A DNA stretch of 64,000 nt from CAJWPI01 sp964571215 (GCA_964571215.1 CAZMZZ010000002.1:1-64000); one strand, 5' to 3'. Shown: positions 45,956-55,389, numbered from the stretch's first letter. A program made the numbers and translations. The notes: generated by a model from the sequence alone, not told the origin.

Positions 45956-46222
45956 ATGTTAAGAAAAGAGACTCCCTATTGGAAAAAAAACTTAAGAATA
46001 TTAGTATTTTTGTTAACTATATGGTTCTTTGTTTCGTTCGGCTTCGGGATTTTATTTTCTGATTGGTTAGATAATTTAAGAATTGGCGGTTTTAAGCTTG
46101 GATTCTGGTTTGCTCAACAAGGAAGCATATATTCTTTCATAATTTTAATATTTGTTTATGTATATTTAATGGAGAGACTAGATGAAGCTTCAAAAAATAA
46201 TAAGGATAGTGATTCTCAATGA
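45956..46222 (+). CDS. DUF4212 small subunit of a sodium:solute symporter
   Basis: An 88-residue protein with two membrane helices, starting WKKNLRIL and with the conserved FWFAQQGSI stretch before helix 2. DUF4212 proteins are always encoded directly before a large symporter subunit of the VC_2705 family and are presumed partners. The stop overlaps the ATG of that gene by 4 bases. Confidence 0.92.
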   Translation: MLRKETPYWKKNLRILVFLLTIWFFVSFGFGILFSDWLDNLRIGGFKLGFWFAQQGSIYSFIILIFVYVYLMERLDEASKNNKDSDSQ

Positions 46223-47970
46223 GCGTTCAAGAGTGGACTTTTCTTACTGTTGGGTTGTCATTTAGTCTATATATAATAATTGCTTTTATTTCCAGAGCTA
46301 AATCCACCTCAGATTTTTATGTAGCTGGGAAGGGAATCCATCCCGTTGTAAATGGCATGGCTACAGCAGCAGATTGGATGTCAGCTGCTTCTTTTTTATC
46401 TATGGCAGGTTTAATTGCTTTCCTTGGAAAAGATGGTTCGGTATACCTGATGGGCTGGACAGGGGGTTATGTCCTTTTAGCCCTCCTTCTAGCACCTTAT
46501 TTAAGAAGATTTGGGAAATTTACAGTTCCTGATTTCATAGGCGAAAGATATTACTCCCATACAGCCAGGGTTGTAGCGGTCTTATGTTTAATTTTCATTT
46601 CCTTTACTTATATTGCTGGGCAAATGAGGGGTGTAGGAATAGTTTTCTCTAGATTTCTAGAAGTAGATATTAATTTAGGGGTTCTTATAGGTATGTGTAT
46701 AGTTTTTATTTATGCTGTTTGGGGTGGCATGAAAGGAATAACATATACTCAAGTAGCTCAATACACAGTTTTAATATTTGCCTATCTGGTACCTGCAATC
46801 TACATTTCTATAATTATGACTAATAACCCAATTCCCCAGTTGGGCTTCGGAAGTACTCTAGTCAATAGCTCAGAGTTTCTGCTTGATAAACTAGACAGAG
46901 TAACCTCAGATCTTGGATTTACTCCATATACTGAAAATACCAAAAGTAAGATAGATGTTTTTTGCATTACAGCTGCATTGATGCTTGGAACAGCCGGTTT
47001 ACCTCATGTCATAGTTAGATTCTTTACTGTCCCAAGTTTTAGTGCTGCAAGAAAATCTGCAGGGTATGCCTTAATTTTTATTGCTATCCTCTACACAACA
47101 GCTCCAGCAGTTTCTGCTTTTGCTAGAATGAACCTCATAGACTCAATTCATGACAAAGCCTACTCAGACTCTCCACAATGGTTTAAAAACTGGGAAGATA
47201 TTGGATTGATCGCATGGAAAGATAAAAACTCAGATGGATTAATAAATTATTCTTCTGGTAACGCACTTGAAGAGGTAAAACCTGTATTTTTAGATGAAAG
47301 AGGGATTTATGGAGAAAGGAAGGTATTAAATAAAGTTAATACATTAAATAATAATGAGGTTTACATCGATAGAGATATTATTGTGTTGGCCAATCCAGAA
47401 ATAGCTCAACTTCCTTTTTGGGTTATAGCTCTTGTTGCCGCGGGTGGTGTTGCTGCAGCTCTTTCTACAGCTGCCGGTCTATTAATTACTATCTCCTCAG
47501 CCATTTCTCATGACTTATTGAAGAAAACATTTATGCCCTCTATAAATGAAAAACAAGAACTGCTTTATAGTAGATTGGCTACAGCTCTTGCTATAAGCAT
47601 TGCTGGCTTATTTGGAATATATCCACCTGCTTTTGTAGCTCAAGTGGTAGCCTTTGCTTTTGGTTTAGCTGCCTCTACCCTTTTCCCTGCTCTGCTTTTA
47701 GGAATATTTTCTAGGAGACTAAACAAAGAGGGTGCTATTTGTGGAATGCTGGCAGGTCTTGTCTTTACTTCAGGATACATAATTTATTTTAAATTTATTA
47801 ACCCACAGTTCAACAATGAAGAATACTGGTTTTTGTCTATTTCCCCTGAAGGAATAGGCTTTGTTGGAATGTTAATAAACCTAAGTGTCGCTATAACTAT
47901 TTCTTTACTAACTAAAGCTCCTCCAGAAAATGTTATTCGAATGATTGAAAAGATAAGATCACCAGAATGA
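46219..47970 (+). CDS. Sodium:solute symporter, VC_2705 family (acetate/monocarboxylate type)
   Basis: A 583-residue transporter of the SSS family with about 13 membrane segments. It contains ADWMSAASFLSMAGL, GQMRGVG and LGTAGLPHVIVRFFTVP, characteristic of ActP-like proteins. A hydrophilic insertion (about residues 320-388) carries DKNSDGLIN, an EF-hand-like loop that is a known feature of this subfamily. Likely substrates are short monocarboxylates, for example acetate, pyruvate or lactate. It is paired with the DUF4212 subunit and overlaps lgt by 4 bases. Confidence 0.92.
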   Translation: MSVQEWTFLTVGLSFSLYIIIAFISRAKSTSDFYVAGKGIHPVVNGMATAADWMSAASFLSMAGLIAFLGKDGSVYLMGWTGGYVLLALLLAPYLRRFGKFTVPDFIGERYYSHTARVVAVLCLIFISFTYIAGQMRGVGIVFSRFLEVDINLGVLIGMCIVFIYAVWGGMKGITYTQVAQYTVLIFAYLVPAIYISIIMTNNPIPQLGFGSTLVNSSEFLLDKLDRVTSDLGFTPYTENTKSKIDVFCITAALMLGTAGLPHVIVRFFTVPSFSAARKSAGYALIFIAILYTTAPAVSAFARMNLIDSIHDKAYSDSPQWFKNWEDIGLIAWKDKNSDGLINYSSGNALEEVKPVFLDERGIYGERKVLNKVNTLNNNEVYIDRDIIVLANPEIAQLPFWVIALVAAGGVAAALSTAAGLLITISSAISHDLLKKTFMPSINEKQELLYSRLATALAISIAGLFGIYPPAFVAQVVAFAFGLAASTLFPALLLGIFSRRLNKEGAICGMLAGLVFTSGYIIYFKFINPQFNNEEYWFLSISPEGIGFVGMLINLSVAITISLLTKAPPENVIRMIEKIRSPE

Positions 47971-48740
47971 TACTCCCAGACATTAATCCTGTTTTAATTG
48001 AGATGGGACCTTTGGCCATAAGGTGGTATGGCATTTCATGGCTTTTAGCTTTTTTTACAATTTATTTTTTAGCAAAAAGCAGACTATCTTTTCTTTCTGA
48101 AAACCAGTTGAGTGATTTAATGTTTTACGGACTATTAGGAGCTGTAATTGGAGGAAGGGTTGGATATATGCTTTTCTATAGTATAGACCAGTTGTGGGTT
48201 AACGCCTTTTCAATTTTCTATATATGGCAAGGGGGACTTTCTTTTCACGGCGGTTTGCTTGGGGTCCTTACTTCTGTGGTGGTACTATCAAGAAAGTGGA
48301 AAATCTCATTCTTCGAGATAATGGATTTTATTGCTCCATGTGTACCCTTTGGTTTGGGTTGGGTCAGGATAGGAAACTTCTTAAATGCTGAATTATTGGG
48401 AAGAGAAACCTCTCTCCCATGGGGCATTATATTTCCTAGTGATCCTTTGGGATTAATCAGACATCCTTCTCAAATATACCAAGCTTTTAGCGAAGCATTT
48501 TTACTTGGATTCTTTTTGTTGTGGTTTAGTAAGCAACAAAGACCAAATAAATCTATTTCTGCTCTTTTTCTCATAGGATATGGTCTAATAAGATGTTTAA
48601 CTGAGATGTTTAGAGAACCAGATTCTCATATAGGTTTCGACCTATTTGGTGCTATAACAAGGGGTCAGTTATTATCTGTGCCTATGATACTGGTTGGTTT
48701 CATAATATTGGCTTACTCATATAAATATAATAAAAGATAA
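47967..48740 (+). CDS. lgt: Prolipoprotein diacylglyceryl transferase
   Basis: A 257-residue inner-membrane enzyme that adds diacylglycerol to the lipobox cysteine. It has about seven helices, with the conserved GGLSFHGGLLG (near residue 89) and the Lgt signature GWVRIGNFLNAELLGR (near 130-145), containing the essential Arg and Asn-Glu residues. It shares 4 bases with the symporter gene and is followed immediately by thyA, the standard lgt-thyA pair. Confidence 0.96.
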   Translation: MILPDINPVLIEMGPLAIRWYGISWLLAFFTIYFLAKSRLSFLSENQLSDLMFYGLLGAVIGGRVGYMLFYSIDQLWVNAFSIFYIWQGGLSFHGGLLGVLTSVVVLSRKWKISFFEIMDFIAPCVPFGLGWVRIGNFLNAELLGRETSLPWGIIFPSDPLGLIRHPSQIYQAFSEAFLLGFFLLWFSKQQRPNKSISALFLIGYGLIRCLTEMFREPDSHIGFDLFGAITRGQLLSVPMILVGFIILAYSYKYNKR

Positions 48741-49535
48741 ATGAAGCAATACTTGGAGTTGATGAAACACGTAAGAGAACGTGGGATAAAAAAGGAAGAT
48801 AGAACAGGAACTGGTACTTTAAGTGTTTTTGGTTACCAAATGCGATTTTCTCTTGATGAAGGTTTTCCTCTTGTTACAACTAAAAAATTGCATTTAAAAT
48901 CAATAATACATGAACTGCTATGGTTTCTTAAAGGTTCAACAAATATAGACTATCTAAAAGAACATGGGGTAAGTATCTGGGATGAGTGGGCCGATGAAAA
49001 AGGAGAGTTAGGTCCGGTCTATGGAGCTCAGTGGAGATCTTGGCCAACACAAGATGGAAAGTCTATCGATCAGATAAGTGAGCTAATAAATCAAATTAAA
49101 ACAAATCCAGACTCCAGGAGACTTATTGTTAGTTCGTGGAATGTATCTGAAGTAGATAATATGGCCTTGCCTCCTTGCCATGCATTATTTCAGTTTTATG
49201 TATCAGAAGGAAAACTGTCCTGTCAGCTTTACCAAAGAAGTGCAGATATTTTTTTAGGAGTTCCTTTCAATATTGCTTCCTATGCCCTACTTATACTTAT
49301 GGTTGCAAAGGTGACAAATTTAGAACCCGGAGAATTCGTCCATACACTTGGAGACGCACACCTTTATTTAAATCACCTTGATCAAGTCGAAGAACAATTA
49401 TTAAGAGAACCAAAGAAGTTGCCTGTAATGAAAATTAATAGAGAAACAAATCTCATCTCAGAATTTGTCTATGAAGATTTTAGTCTTGAAGGTTATGATC
49501 CTTACCCTCATATTTCTGCTCCAGTAGCAATATAA
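48741..49535 (+). CDS. thyA: Thymidylate synthase
   Basis: A 264-residue enzyme, the same length as E. coli ThyA, methylating dUMP with methylene-THF. The nucleophile is Cys146 in [12 protein letters not shown]; the folate and nucleotide sites include [31 protein letters not shown] and the ending DPYPHI. It directly follows lgt and precedes folA by 5 bases, so the dihydrofolate it makes is recycled by the next gene product. Confidence 0.97.
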   Translation: MKQYLELMKHVRERGIKKEDRTGTGTLSVFGYQMRFSLDEGFPLVTTKKLHLKSIIHELLWFLKGSTNIDYLKEHGVSIWDEWADEKGELGPVYGAQWRSWPTQDGKSIDQISELINQIKTNPDSRRLIVSSWNVSEVDNMALPPCHALFQFYVSEGKLSCQLYQRSADIFLGVPFNIASYALLILMVAKVTNLEPGEFVHTLGDAHLYLNHLDQVEEQLLREPKKLPVMKINRETNLISEFVYEDFSLEGYDPYPHISAPVAI

Positions 49536-49540
49536 AAAGA

Positions 49541-50026
49541 ATGAATATAATTTTGATTGCAGCTATTGCAAATAACGGGGTTATAGGAAAAGAAGGAAAA
49601 ATACCTTGGTATCTTAAAGAGGACTTACAGCATTTTAAAAATTTGACCACCGGATCTATCGTAATCATGGGCAGAAAAACCTACGAGTCAATAGGAAAGC
49701 CCCTCCCCAATCGAAACAATATTGTTCTAACTAGAAATCCTAAAAACATCAAAAATATAATAGAAGTTACAGATACCCAGGAAGCTCTAAACACTGCCCT
49801 AAAGATAAACAAAGATATTTATGTTATTGGTGGCGAGTTTATATATAGAGAGTTTTTGCCTATGGCTGTAAAGATGTACTTAACTGAAATAGATCTTGAT
49901 GTAAAAGGGGGGGATGTATTTTTTCCTTACTGGTCAAAAAAAGAGTGGGAAGAAATATCGAGGTTTTCTAAGAAAGATATAGATCAGAATATAAGCTATA
50001 GTTTTGTGGAATATGAACGAAAATAA
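49541..50026 (+). CDS. folA: Dihydrofolate reductase
   Basis: A 161-residue enzyme reducing dihydrofolate with NADPH. It starts MNIILIAAIANNGVIGKEGKIPW, with the acidic catalytic residue in the helix LKEDLQHFK, then IVIMGRKTYESIG and the NADPH loop IVLTRN, IYVIGGEFIYREF and a typical C-terminal strand. The length equals the E. coli type I enzyme (159). Paired with thyA. Confidence 0.96.
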   Translation: MNIILIAAIANNGVIGKEGKIPWYLKEDLQHFKNLTTGSIVIMGRKTYESIGKPLPNRNNIVLTRNPKNIKNIIEVTDTQEALNTALKINKDIYVIGGEFIYREFLPMAVKMYLTEIDLDVKGGDVFFPYWSKKEWEEISRFSKKDIDQNISYSFVEYERK

Positions 50027-51466
50027 TTAAATCCCTAAAGCTTTCTTCTTCAGTTCTAGGGCTACGACTCTTTCTTCTTCACCTTCTGTGTATGCAATCC
50101 ATTTTCTTGCTGAGTCTTGAATCTTCTTCTTCTTCTTTTTCTCTTTTTCTTTTTTATCGCTAAAAGTTCTCTCAGCAACATCTATACATCTTCTAAAGGA
50201 AGTTATGGCTTCCTCCCATTTTTGATACTCAAACTGAATCTGTCCTAAGAGCATATAAGCGCTTGACTCATCTTTAAGCTTTCCTTTCTTTATACCTTCT
50301 CTAATTGCAAACTCAGCTTCTTTATATTCATCTAGTCCAAAATGCACCTGTCCCAAGAAAACAAATAACTCTCCCTCTTCAGATAATGCAGCTGCTTTCT
50401 TATAAGCTGGTTTGGCTTTCTTTAGTTCTTTTGCAGCATGCCAATATTGACCTAGGGCTTTTAAGGTTTTCTCTTTTTCTTTTATAACTCCTTGAGAAAA
50501 TCCATCTTCCATCACCCTGGCTGCCTTGTATGGATTCTGATGCATCATAAGGAGTTGTGCTAAAGCTAGAAACTCTCTTTCTTTATCTAGCAATTCGTCA
50601 TCATAAGCAGCTTCAAGAGCTCCCATTTGGTCTAGTTGTCTGTCTCTTGAGCCATATAGGCCTGATAGCTGAACCCAATACCTCTTTTTAGGGTAATGTT
50701 GAACAAGAATTTCATATATAGGCAAAACATCAAGTTTCTGTTTCAGTTCCTGAAAGACTGCCATCTTCAATAAGTAATGATTTTCTCTTGCCACTCCTTT
50801 TTTTGTAACCCCCGTCTCTTCTCCATTCTCATCTAGAACTGGGACATCTCTGCTTTCTTGCATTTCAATTGCTAATTCAATATTTTCCTTAGCATTTCTA
50901 AACTCTTTGAGCTGGTAATAAGTTGTTGCTAGCAACGCATAAGCATCCGAGCTTGGATCGTCTTCATTCTCTAACCAAAGATACAGATATTTTATAGCCC
51001 CTCTATAATCTCCTTTGAGATAAGCAAGTTGAGAAAGAGAATAAATAGCATTATTTTGTTGTCGGTAATCTGCATCTGGTGCATTGATAAGATTGTTGTA
51101 AGCTCTTATAGCTTGGTCGTACTTTTCTTGAGAAAAGAAGATATAACCATAGTAATACCACATGGTTGCTCTGTCAGTATTTGTAAATTTCTCTCCTTCC
51201 TCTATTGTAGATAATAAAACTAGGGCCTCACTCCACATCTCTCCTTCTAGTAAAGGTTGAAGTTGTTGAAAGAGTTTTTGTGCTTTCTTGCTAGGCATTT
51301 TTGATCTCTTTCGTTTCTTCTTCTTTTTCTTGTCATCATCTGCTGCTTCTAGTGAAGCTCCTGTATAGTTTAAAGGGGAAACATTGGATGCTACTGGTAA
51401 AAAGCCTACCAAAGAGATGACTAATAGGTATTTGATAATATTTTTATTCAAAATTATTTTTTTCAT
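50027..51466 (-). CDS. TPR protein of the TonB2-type operon
   Basis: A 479-residue exported protein with a signal peptide-like start (residues 1-27) and a run of tetratricopeptide repeats (about 60-440), visible as regularly spaced W-Y-Y-G-Y-I, A-Y-N-N-L and A-L-L-A-T-T-Y-Y patterns. Two very basic tracts (near residues 45-56 and 440-452) flank the repeats. TPR proteins of this type end TonB2 operons in Vibrio, Shewanella and relatives, where they are thought to assist the energising complex. Last gene of six. Confidence 0.85.
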   Translation of the reverse strand: MKKIILNKNIIKYLLVISLVGFLPVASNVSPLNYTGASLEAADDDKKKKKKRKRSKMPSKKAQKLFQQLQPLLEGEMWSEALVLLSTIEEGEKFTNTDRATMWYYYGYIFFSQEKYDQAIRAYNNLINAPDADYRQQNNAIYSLSQLAYLKGDYRGAIKYLYLWLENEDDPSSDAYALLATTYYQLKEFRNAKENIELAIEMQESRDVPVLDENGEETGVTKKGVARENHYLLKMAVFQELKQKLDVLPIYEILVQHYPKKRYWVQLSGLYGSRDRQLDQMGALEAAYDDELLDKEREFLALAQLLMMHQNPYKAARVMEDGFSQGVIKEKEKTLKALGQYWHAAKELKKAKPAYKKAAALSEEGELFVFLGQVHFGLDEYKEAEFAIREGIKKGKLKDESSAYMLLGQIQFEYQKWEEAITSFRRCIDVAERTFSDKKEKEKKKKKKIQDSARKWIAYTEGEEERVVALELKKKALGI

Positions 51467-52104
51467 TAATCACACCCCTCAGGAACATAATCCGGTCCTT
51501 TGCTTGCATCCTCTATTATAAAGGTTACTTGGTTTAAAACACCCGGCACTTCTACTGCCTGCCCATCTCTAATTTGAGGTTTATATTTAAACTTTAAAGC
51601 TGAGCGCATTGCAGCTCTATCAAATATCCCGCTTGGCTGAGACCAGAGTACTTCAGGGTCTCTTACAGAGCCTACCTTTGTTACAGTAAATTCTAATAAA
51701 ACGCACCCCTCTATTCCCCTTTCTTGAGCTCTTCTTGGATAAATGGGAGGTATTTTAAAAATTGGAACATAAGACCCATCAGCAAAAACACCACTTCTTC
51801 TGCCCTTTATATCAAATTTTGGCCTTGGTGCAGCATTATCAAGGTCGGTTGGTGGGGTCATATCAAACTCAGGTGGAAGGGTATCTGGAGGAGGTTCTTC
51901 TTCATCTGGCCTTTCTAAATCTTGTAATAATTCAAGATCCCTTTCTGGCATAGTAACATCAGCAATACGAATACCTTTGTCACCAATAGAAACTTCATCA
52001 ACCGCTATTAAAATCTGCATCAAAACAAACAGAACTAATGTAGCAGCTAAAGCCGCCCCTAATGAGCTTCCTAGTTTTCTAAAGTCCTGTTGAAAAAACT
52101 CCAT
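51466..52104 (-). CDS. tonB: TonB energy transducer
   Basis: A 212-residue protein with an N-terminal membrane anchor (about residues 14-32), a short proline- and acid-rich region (EEEPPPDTLPPEF) and a complete TonB C-terminal domain: YPRRAQERGIEGCVLLEFTV and ALKFKYKPQ. It connects the inner-membrane motor with TonB-dependent outer-membrane receptors. The periplasmic spacer is shorter than in E. coli TonB (239), as in TonB2 proteins. It shares one base with the TPR gene. Confidence 0.93.
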   Translation of the reverse strand: MEFFQQDFRKLGSSLGAALAATLVLFVLMQILIAVDEVSIGDKGIRIADVTMPERDLELLQDLERPDEEEPPPDTLPPEFDMTPPTDLDNAAPRPKFDIKGRRSGVFADGSYVPIFKIPPIYPRRAQERGIEGCVLLEFTVTKVGSVRDPEVLWSQPSGIFDRAAMRSALKFKYKPQIRDGQAVEVPGVLNQVTFIIEDASKGPDYVPEGCD

Positions 52105-52106
52105 AC

Positions 52107-52517
52107 CTAAAACTTTGGTTCAGATGCTAACGATATAGCATAAACTCCTGCATCTCGAGATTGATCCATAACTTTTATAATAGCATCTGCACTTGCCTGC
52201 TCATCGGCCTGAATAACAACCGAACCCTGAGGGTTGTCAGCTAAAAGTTTAGTAACATTTGCTTTTACTTGCCTAACATCAACCCTTCTTCCATCTATCC
52301 ATATATCATCATTATTTCCAATAGCTATCAAAATTGCTGCATTTTCTTGAATAGTAGAGGTCTCTGCATCTGGCCTGTTAACCTCCAAACCTGGTTCTTT
52401 AATAAAGTTTGCTGTAACAATAAAAAATATCAAAAGAATGAAAACAACATCTAACATAGGTGTTAAATTTAGCTCTTCTTCTTCTGCTACAGCCTGACTT
52501 ATAGGTGATCTTCTCAT
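52107..52517 (-). CDS. exbD: ExbD biopolymer transport protein
   Basis: A 136-residue protein with one membrane helix (about residues 20-41) containing the essential Asp of LTPMLDVVFILLIFFIV and a periplasmic domain that binds TonB. The conserved VNRPDAE segment follows. Second stator component of the motor; 2 bases before tonB and 13 after exbB. Confidence 0.95.
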   Translation of the reverse strand: MRRSPISQAVAEEEELNLTPMLDVVFILLIFFIVTANFIKEPGLEVNRPDAETSTIQENAAILIAIGNNDDIWIDGRRVDVRQVKANVTKLLADNPQGSVVIQADEQASADAIIKVMDQSRDAGVYAISLASEPKF

Positions 52518-52530
52518 AATTTCTTACCTC

Positions 52531-53055
52531 TTATTGTATAGCCAATTTTTCATACAGCATATCTGATTCTCTCTGGGTTACATTCTTTATATATTGTTGA
52601 GCAAAATTACCAATTAAAGCAACGGCAAGTCCTGCCATTGGAGGAATAATCGCTTTCGAAACACCCCCCGCCATAGCCTTTGCATCACCCCCACCAGTAA
52701 CTGCTAATAAGTAAAAAACCTCTATCATCCCTGTAATAGTTCCAAATAAACCAAACAAAGGTGCAACTACAACGCACACTTTCATCAAATCTACGTTTTT
52801 GTTAATTTTGAGAGTAGCCTCAGAAATCATCATCTCCCTTACTGCCAAGGAGCTAAAAGAAGTTTTTTCTTTTCTTACTTCCCAAGTATCAACTATGGAT
52901 TTTATAACTGACTTGTGCTCAAACCTCAGATACCAAATCTTTTCAAACATCAAGAAAGTTATAACCACGCCTAAAAGAAAGATTAGATATAGAACATCTC
53001 CCCCTCTTTGAAAAAACTGAAAAAGGGAATCAGAGAGATCGTAAAAGAAATACAT
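52531..53055 (-). CDS. exbB: ExbB-type proton channel protein (ExbB2)
   Basis: A 174-residue MotA/TolQ/ExbB protein with three membrane helices and the C-terminal segment APLFGLFGTITGMIEVF and AGLAVALIGNFAQQ. It is shorter than E. coli ExbB (244) and matches the ExbB2 size. It follows the larger TtpC-like gene by 18 bases and precedes exbD. Confidence 0.94.
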   Translation of the reverse strand: MYFFYDLSDSLFQFFQRGGDVLYLIFLLGVVITFLMFEKIWYLRFEHKSVIKSIVDTWEVRKEKTSFSSLAVREMMISEATLKINKNVDLMKVCVVVAPLFGLFGTITGMIEVFYLLAVTGGGDAKAMAGGVSKAIIPPMAGLAVALIGNFAQQYIKNVTQRESDMLYEKLAIQ

Positions 53056-53073
53056 GATTCTAAAACTTTTTTA

Positions 53074-54471
53074 TTACTTACCTTCTGCTCTTTCTGCTGC
53101 CATTCCTGTGCTTTGTTCTTCTATAGTTCCTAAAATCCCTTTAGATATATTATGAACAATCGCGTACATAAAAGTTAAAGGAATGGCTACCATAAGACCT
53201 AACCAAGTAGTTGAGAGAGCTATAGAAATACCACTTGCCATGGTCTTAGGATCGCCTGTTCCGAATAAAGTGATCATACTAAAAGTCTCTATCATACCTA
53301 CTATCGTTCCAAACAAGCCCCCTAGTGGTGCTACAACAGAGATAAGTTTGATAAGCCAGTTTAACCCTTCTATAGGCGGTCGCTCTGCCAGTATTTGTTC
53401 GGCCATTTTTAGTTCTAAAGTTTCTGTATCAGCCTTAGGGTTGTCTTGAGCTATCTTTAAAACCCTACCTAGAGGATTGTCTTCCGTGATTGTGGAAGAT
53501 GCAATTTGAGATGTTACACCAGCTCTAACTGACATTAATGACTGGATTCTCATTACAAAAAGACCAACTCCACCTAAACCTACAATAATAATTATATAGC
53601 CAATAATTCCGCCATTTTGTACTCTTCCAAAAAATCCAGGCATGGAAATCAAGTTAGCTAAATAAGAACCCCCTTGAGGTCCCGTAGGGTCAATAGCAAA
53701 CTGAACTGGGAATGCTTCTTCATCAAACACCTCTGAAGTAGTAGAAGTATACCTTCCTGCTGGTTGAGCAGGTAACTCCTCGTACATTCCTCTGCTAGCG
53801 GCATAAGCTAAGTATTGTCCATCTGTAACCGCGTTAAAGTTTCCTACCCTGACTACCTCTGTTTCTTTAACAGTACCATCTGTTGCAATTACATCAGATG
53901 TAAACCTTACTACCTCTCCTGATGCATTAATTTCTCTCTGCAACTCAAACCAGAGTCTCTCTAATTCAGAAATGCTTGGAAGTCTTATTCCCTCTCCCAT
54001 CTTAACTGCAACATCTGTCAGAAATTTCTCTCTGTCTTTTCCAAACTGGGCAGCTGTTATAGATTGCTCAAAAATACCTCTTGCCTCTGTAGCAGTTCCT
54101 GCAAGATGACCAAATATTTCCGTTAAAGATCCAAGTCTTTCCCTAAGCTGTTCTTCGGCAACTACTAAGAGAGCTTCATTAGCTTCAAAAGTTTTTTCAA
54201 GTTGTGCTGCTATTCTTTCTAGTCTAGCTCTGGTAGCCTTAGCGTTTGCTAATAAAGTGGTCTGCTTACTTTTTTCTGCATTAAAGCGAGCCTCTCTGTT
54301 TCTCTGTTCTTTACTATCAGCAAACTGTCCTTGTCTTACAATTTCTAATAATTCTTGAGGATTTGAAGGCCCTTTTATTTCTTCTTCTATTACTTCTTCT
54401 TCTGCAACTAAAACGAAAGATGAAGAAGTTAGAATGAAAAATACAAATAATAAATTTTTTAATTTATTCAT
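53074..54471 (-). CDS. TtpC-like large MotA/TolQ/ExbB protein
   Basis: A 465-residue protein with a signal peptide (about residues 1-22), a long periplasmic region with coiled-coil character (about 45-140), and a C-terminal ExbB domain from about residue 285 with the conserved APLGGLFGTIVGMIETF. This is the architecture of TtpC, the third protein required by TonB2 systems in Vibrio. It overlaps the DUF3450 gene by 4 bases. Confidence 0.9.
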   Translation of the reverse strand: MNKLKNLLFVFFILTSSSFVLVAEEEVIEEEIKGPSNPQELLEIVRQGQFADSKEQRNREARFNAEKSKQTTLLANAKATRARLERIAAQLEKTFEANEALLVVAEEQLRERLGSLTEIFGHLAGTATEARGIFEQSITAAQFGKDREKFLTDVAVKMGEGIRLPSISELERLWFELQREINASGEVVRFTSDVIATDGTVKETEVVRVGNFNAVTDGQYLAYAASRGMYEELPAQPAGRYTSTTSEVFDEEAFPVQFAIDPTGPQGGSYLANLISMPGFFGRVQNGGIIGYIIIIVGLGGVGLFVMRIQSLMSVRAGVTSQIASSTITEDNPLGRVLKIAQDNPKADTETLELKMAEQILAERPPIEGLNWLIKLISVVAPLGGLFGTIVGMIETFSMITLFGTGDPKTMASGISIALSTTWLGLMVAIPLTFMYAIVHNISKGILGTIEEQSTGMAAERAEGK

Positions 54472-55235
54472 TCTGGTACCTCCGCATTTTGCACTGGCAC
54501 TTCAATCATATCCACAGTAGCTAATTTATTAGCAATTCTGAGGCCCAGTCTGGCTGGGTTTCGGTAACTACCCTCCAGCTCTTCCCATTGCCTTTGTTTA
54601 TTGTTCCAAGCCCCTGTTTCATCAGCATCAGATGTTTGATAAAGAAGAGCTAACCTTCCAACCCTAAGAATATTTACCTCTCTAGGCTGACCATTTATAT
54701 CAATAGTGTCTTTGTATGTATCAATTTTTCTGCCATATTCAGCCTCCACTTCATAGGCCTCTAAAACTTGACGTAAACCCTCTGCAGGTGAAACAGTAGG
54801 ATTGTCTATTGCAGCTTTAGCAAAAGCAATTCTTTCTCTTCTTTCTCCCATGTGGAAGGGCAAATCTAATTCTATTGATGTTTCAAGCCCTGCAAGCATC
54901 CTTCTGGTAAAGGGTGGAATCTGCCTTTGCATAATTCTTGCTTCTTTCATTGTCTTGTCTATTTCTTTTAGCCTGGCTTCTTGAGCTTCTATCTGTTTTG
55001 TAAGTTGAGCGTTATAGACGCGTAAACCCTCTATTTGCTTACTTACTGTTTTAAACTCGTTTACTATCAATGATGTGTCATCGTCAGCTTGATCTATTTT
55101 AGACTGAGACTTTTCTTCTGCTTTTTGTCTGTCTGAGCCAACATCCAAAAGAGGCTGAATTTGATCAGCAACTATGAAAGACGAGTTAAGTAAAATTGTT
55201 GCCAGTAATGCTGGCAAAATATAAAGATGCTTCAT
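54468..55235 (-). CDS. DUF3450 periplasmic coiled-coil protein
   Basis: A 255-residue exported protein: signal peptide, then a long helical region (about residues 40-110) and a C-terminal domain with RRERIAFAKAAIDNPTVSPAEGLRQ. The family is tied to TonB2/TtpC operons. The ATG at 55235 is chosen because a GGGAGAT ribosome site lies just upstream and the signal peptide follows at once; a TTG at 55250 would add five residues and cover that site. First gene of the operon. Confidence 0.9.
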   Translation of the reverse strand: MKHLYILPALLATILLNSSFIVADQIQPLLDVGSDRQKAEEKSQSKIDQADDDTSLIVNEFKTVSKQIEGLRVYNAQLTKQIEAQEARLKEIDKTMKEARIMQRQIPPFTRRMLAGLETSIELDLPFHMGERRERIAFAKAAIDNPTVSPAEGLRQVLEAYEVEAEYGRKIDTYKDTIDINGQPREVNILRVGRLALLYQTSDADETGAWNNKQRQWEELEGSYRNPARLGLRIANKLATVDMIEVPVQNAEVPE

Positions 55236-55268
55236 TAAAGTATCTCCCAATATTTCTAATATTTCCTT

Positions 55269-55296
55269 ATTCTAAATTCTAAGCCAATTGAATCAA
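55269..55296 (-). promoter_or_regulatory. Candidate promoter for the TonB2-type operon
   Basis: Minus-strand TTGATT (55291-55296) and TAGAAT (55269-55274) are 16 bases apart, predicting a start near 55262 and a leader of about 27 bases with the ribosome site at its end. A possible plus-strand promoter for the fused decarboxylase (TTCTAA 55277-55282, TATGAT 55300-55305) overlaps it. No Fur-like box is evident by eye. Confidence 0.35.
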
Positions 55297-55327
55297 TGAT
55301 ATGATTCTAAAAGACCAAGAATATGAG

Positions 55328-55346
55328 TCCTCCCCATACGGGCGGA
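55328..55346 (+). promoter_or_regulatory. GC-rich leader hairpin upstream of the fused decarboxylase gene
   Basis: TCCTCCC (55328-55334) and GGGCGGA (55340-55346) pair with one mismatch around the loop CATAC. This is an island of G and C in an AT-rich intergenic region. It is followed by AGAGGGAATTTTTTAAC, but the T run does not touch the hairpin, so a simple terminator is unlikely. No known riboswitch consensus is recognised. Confidence 0.4.
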
Positions 55347-55389
55347 CAGACTATAGAGGGAATTTTTTAACAACGCAACGGGTTTTTTC

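Noticed and set aside
47205..47250. EF-hand-like DKNSDGLIN loop in the sodium:solute symporter as a novel insertion
   Set aside because: A calcium-loop-like insertion of this type is a recurring feature of the VC_2705 subfamily, so it is not special to this gene.
55328..55389. Guanidine-II (mini-ykkC) riboswitch, because of two ACGG sequences
   Set aside because: Neither ACGG can sit as a tetraloop on a GC-rich stem; the first hairpin forms with a different loop and the second stem is too weak.
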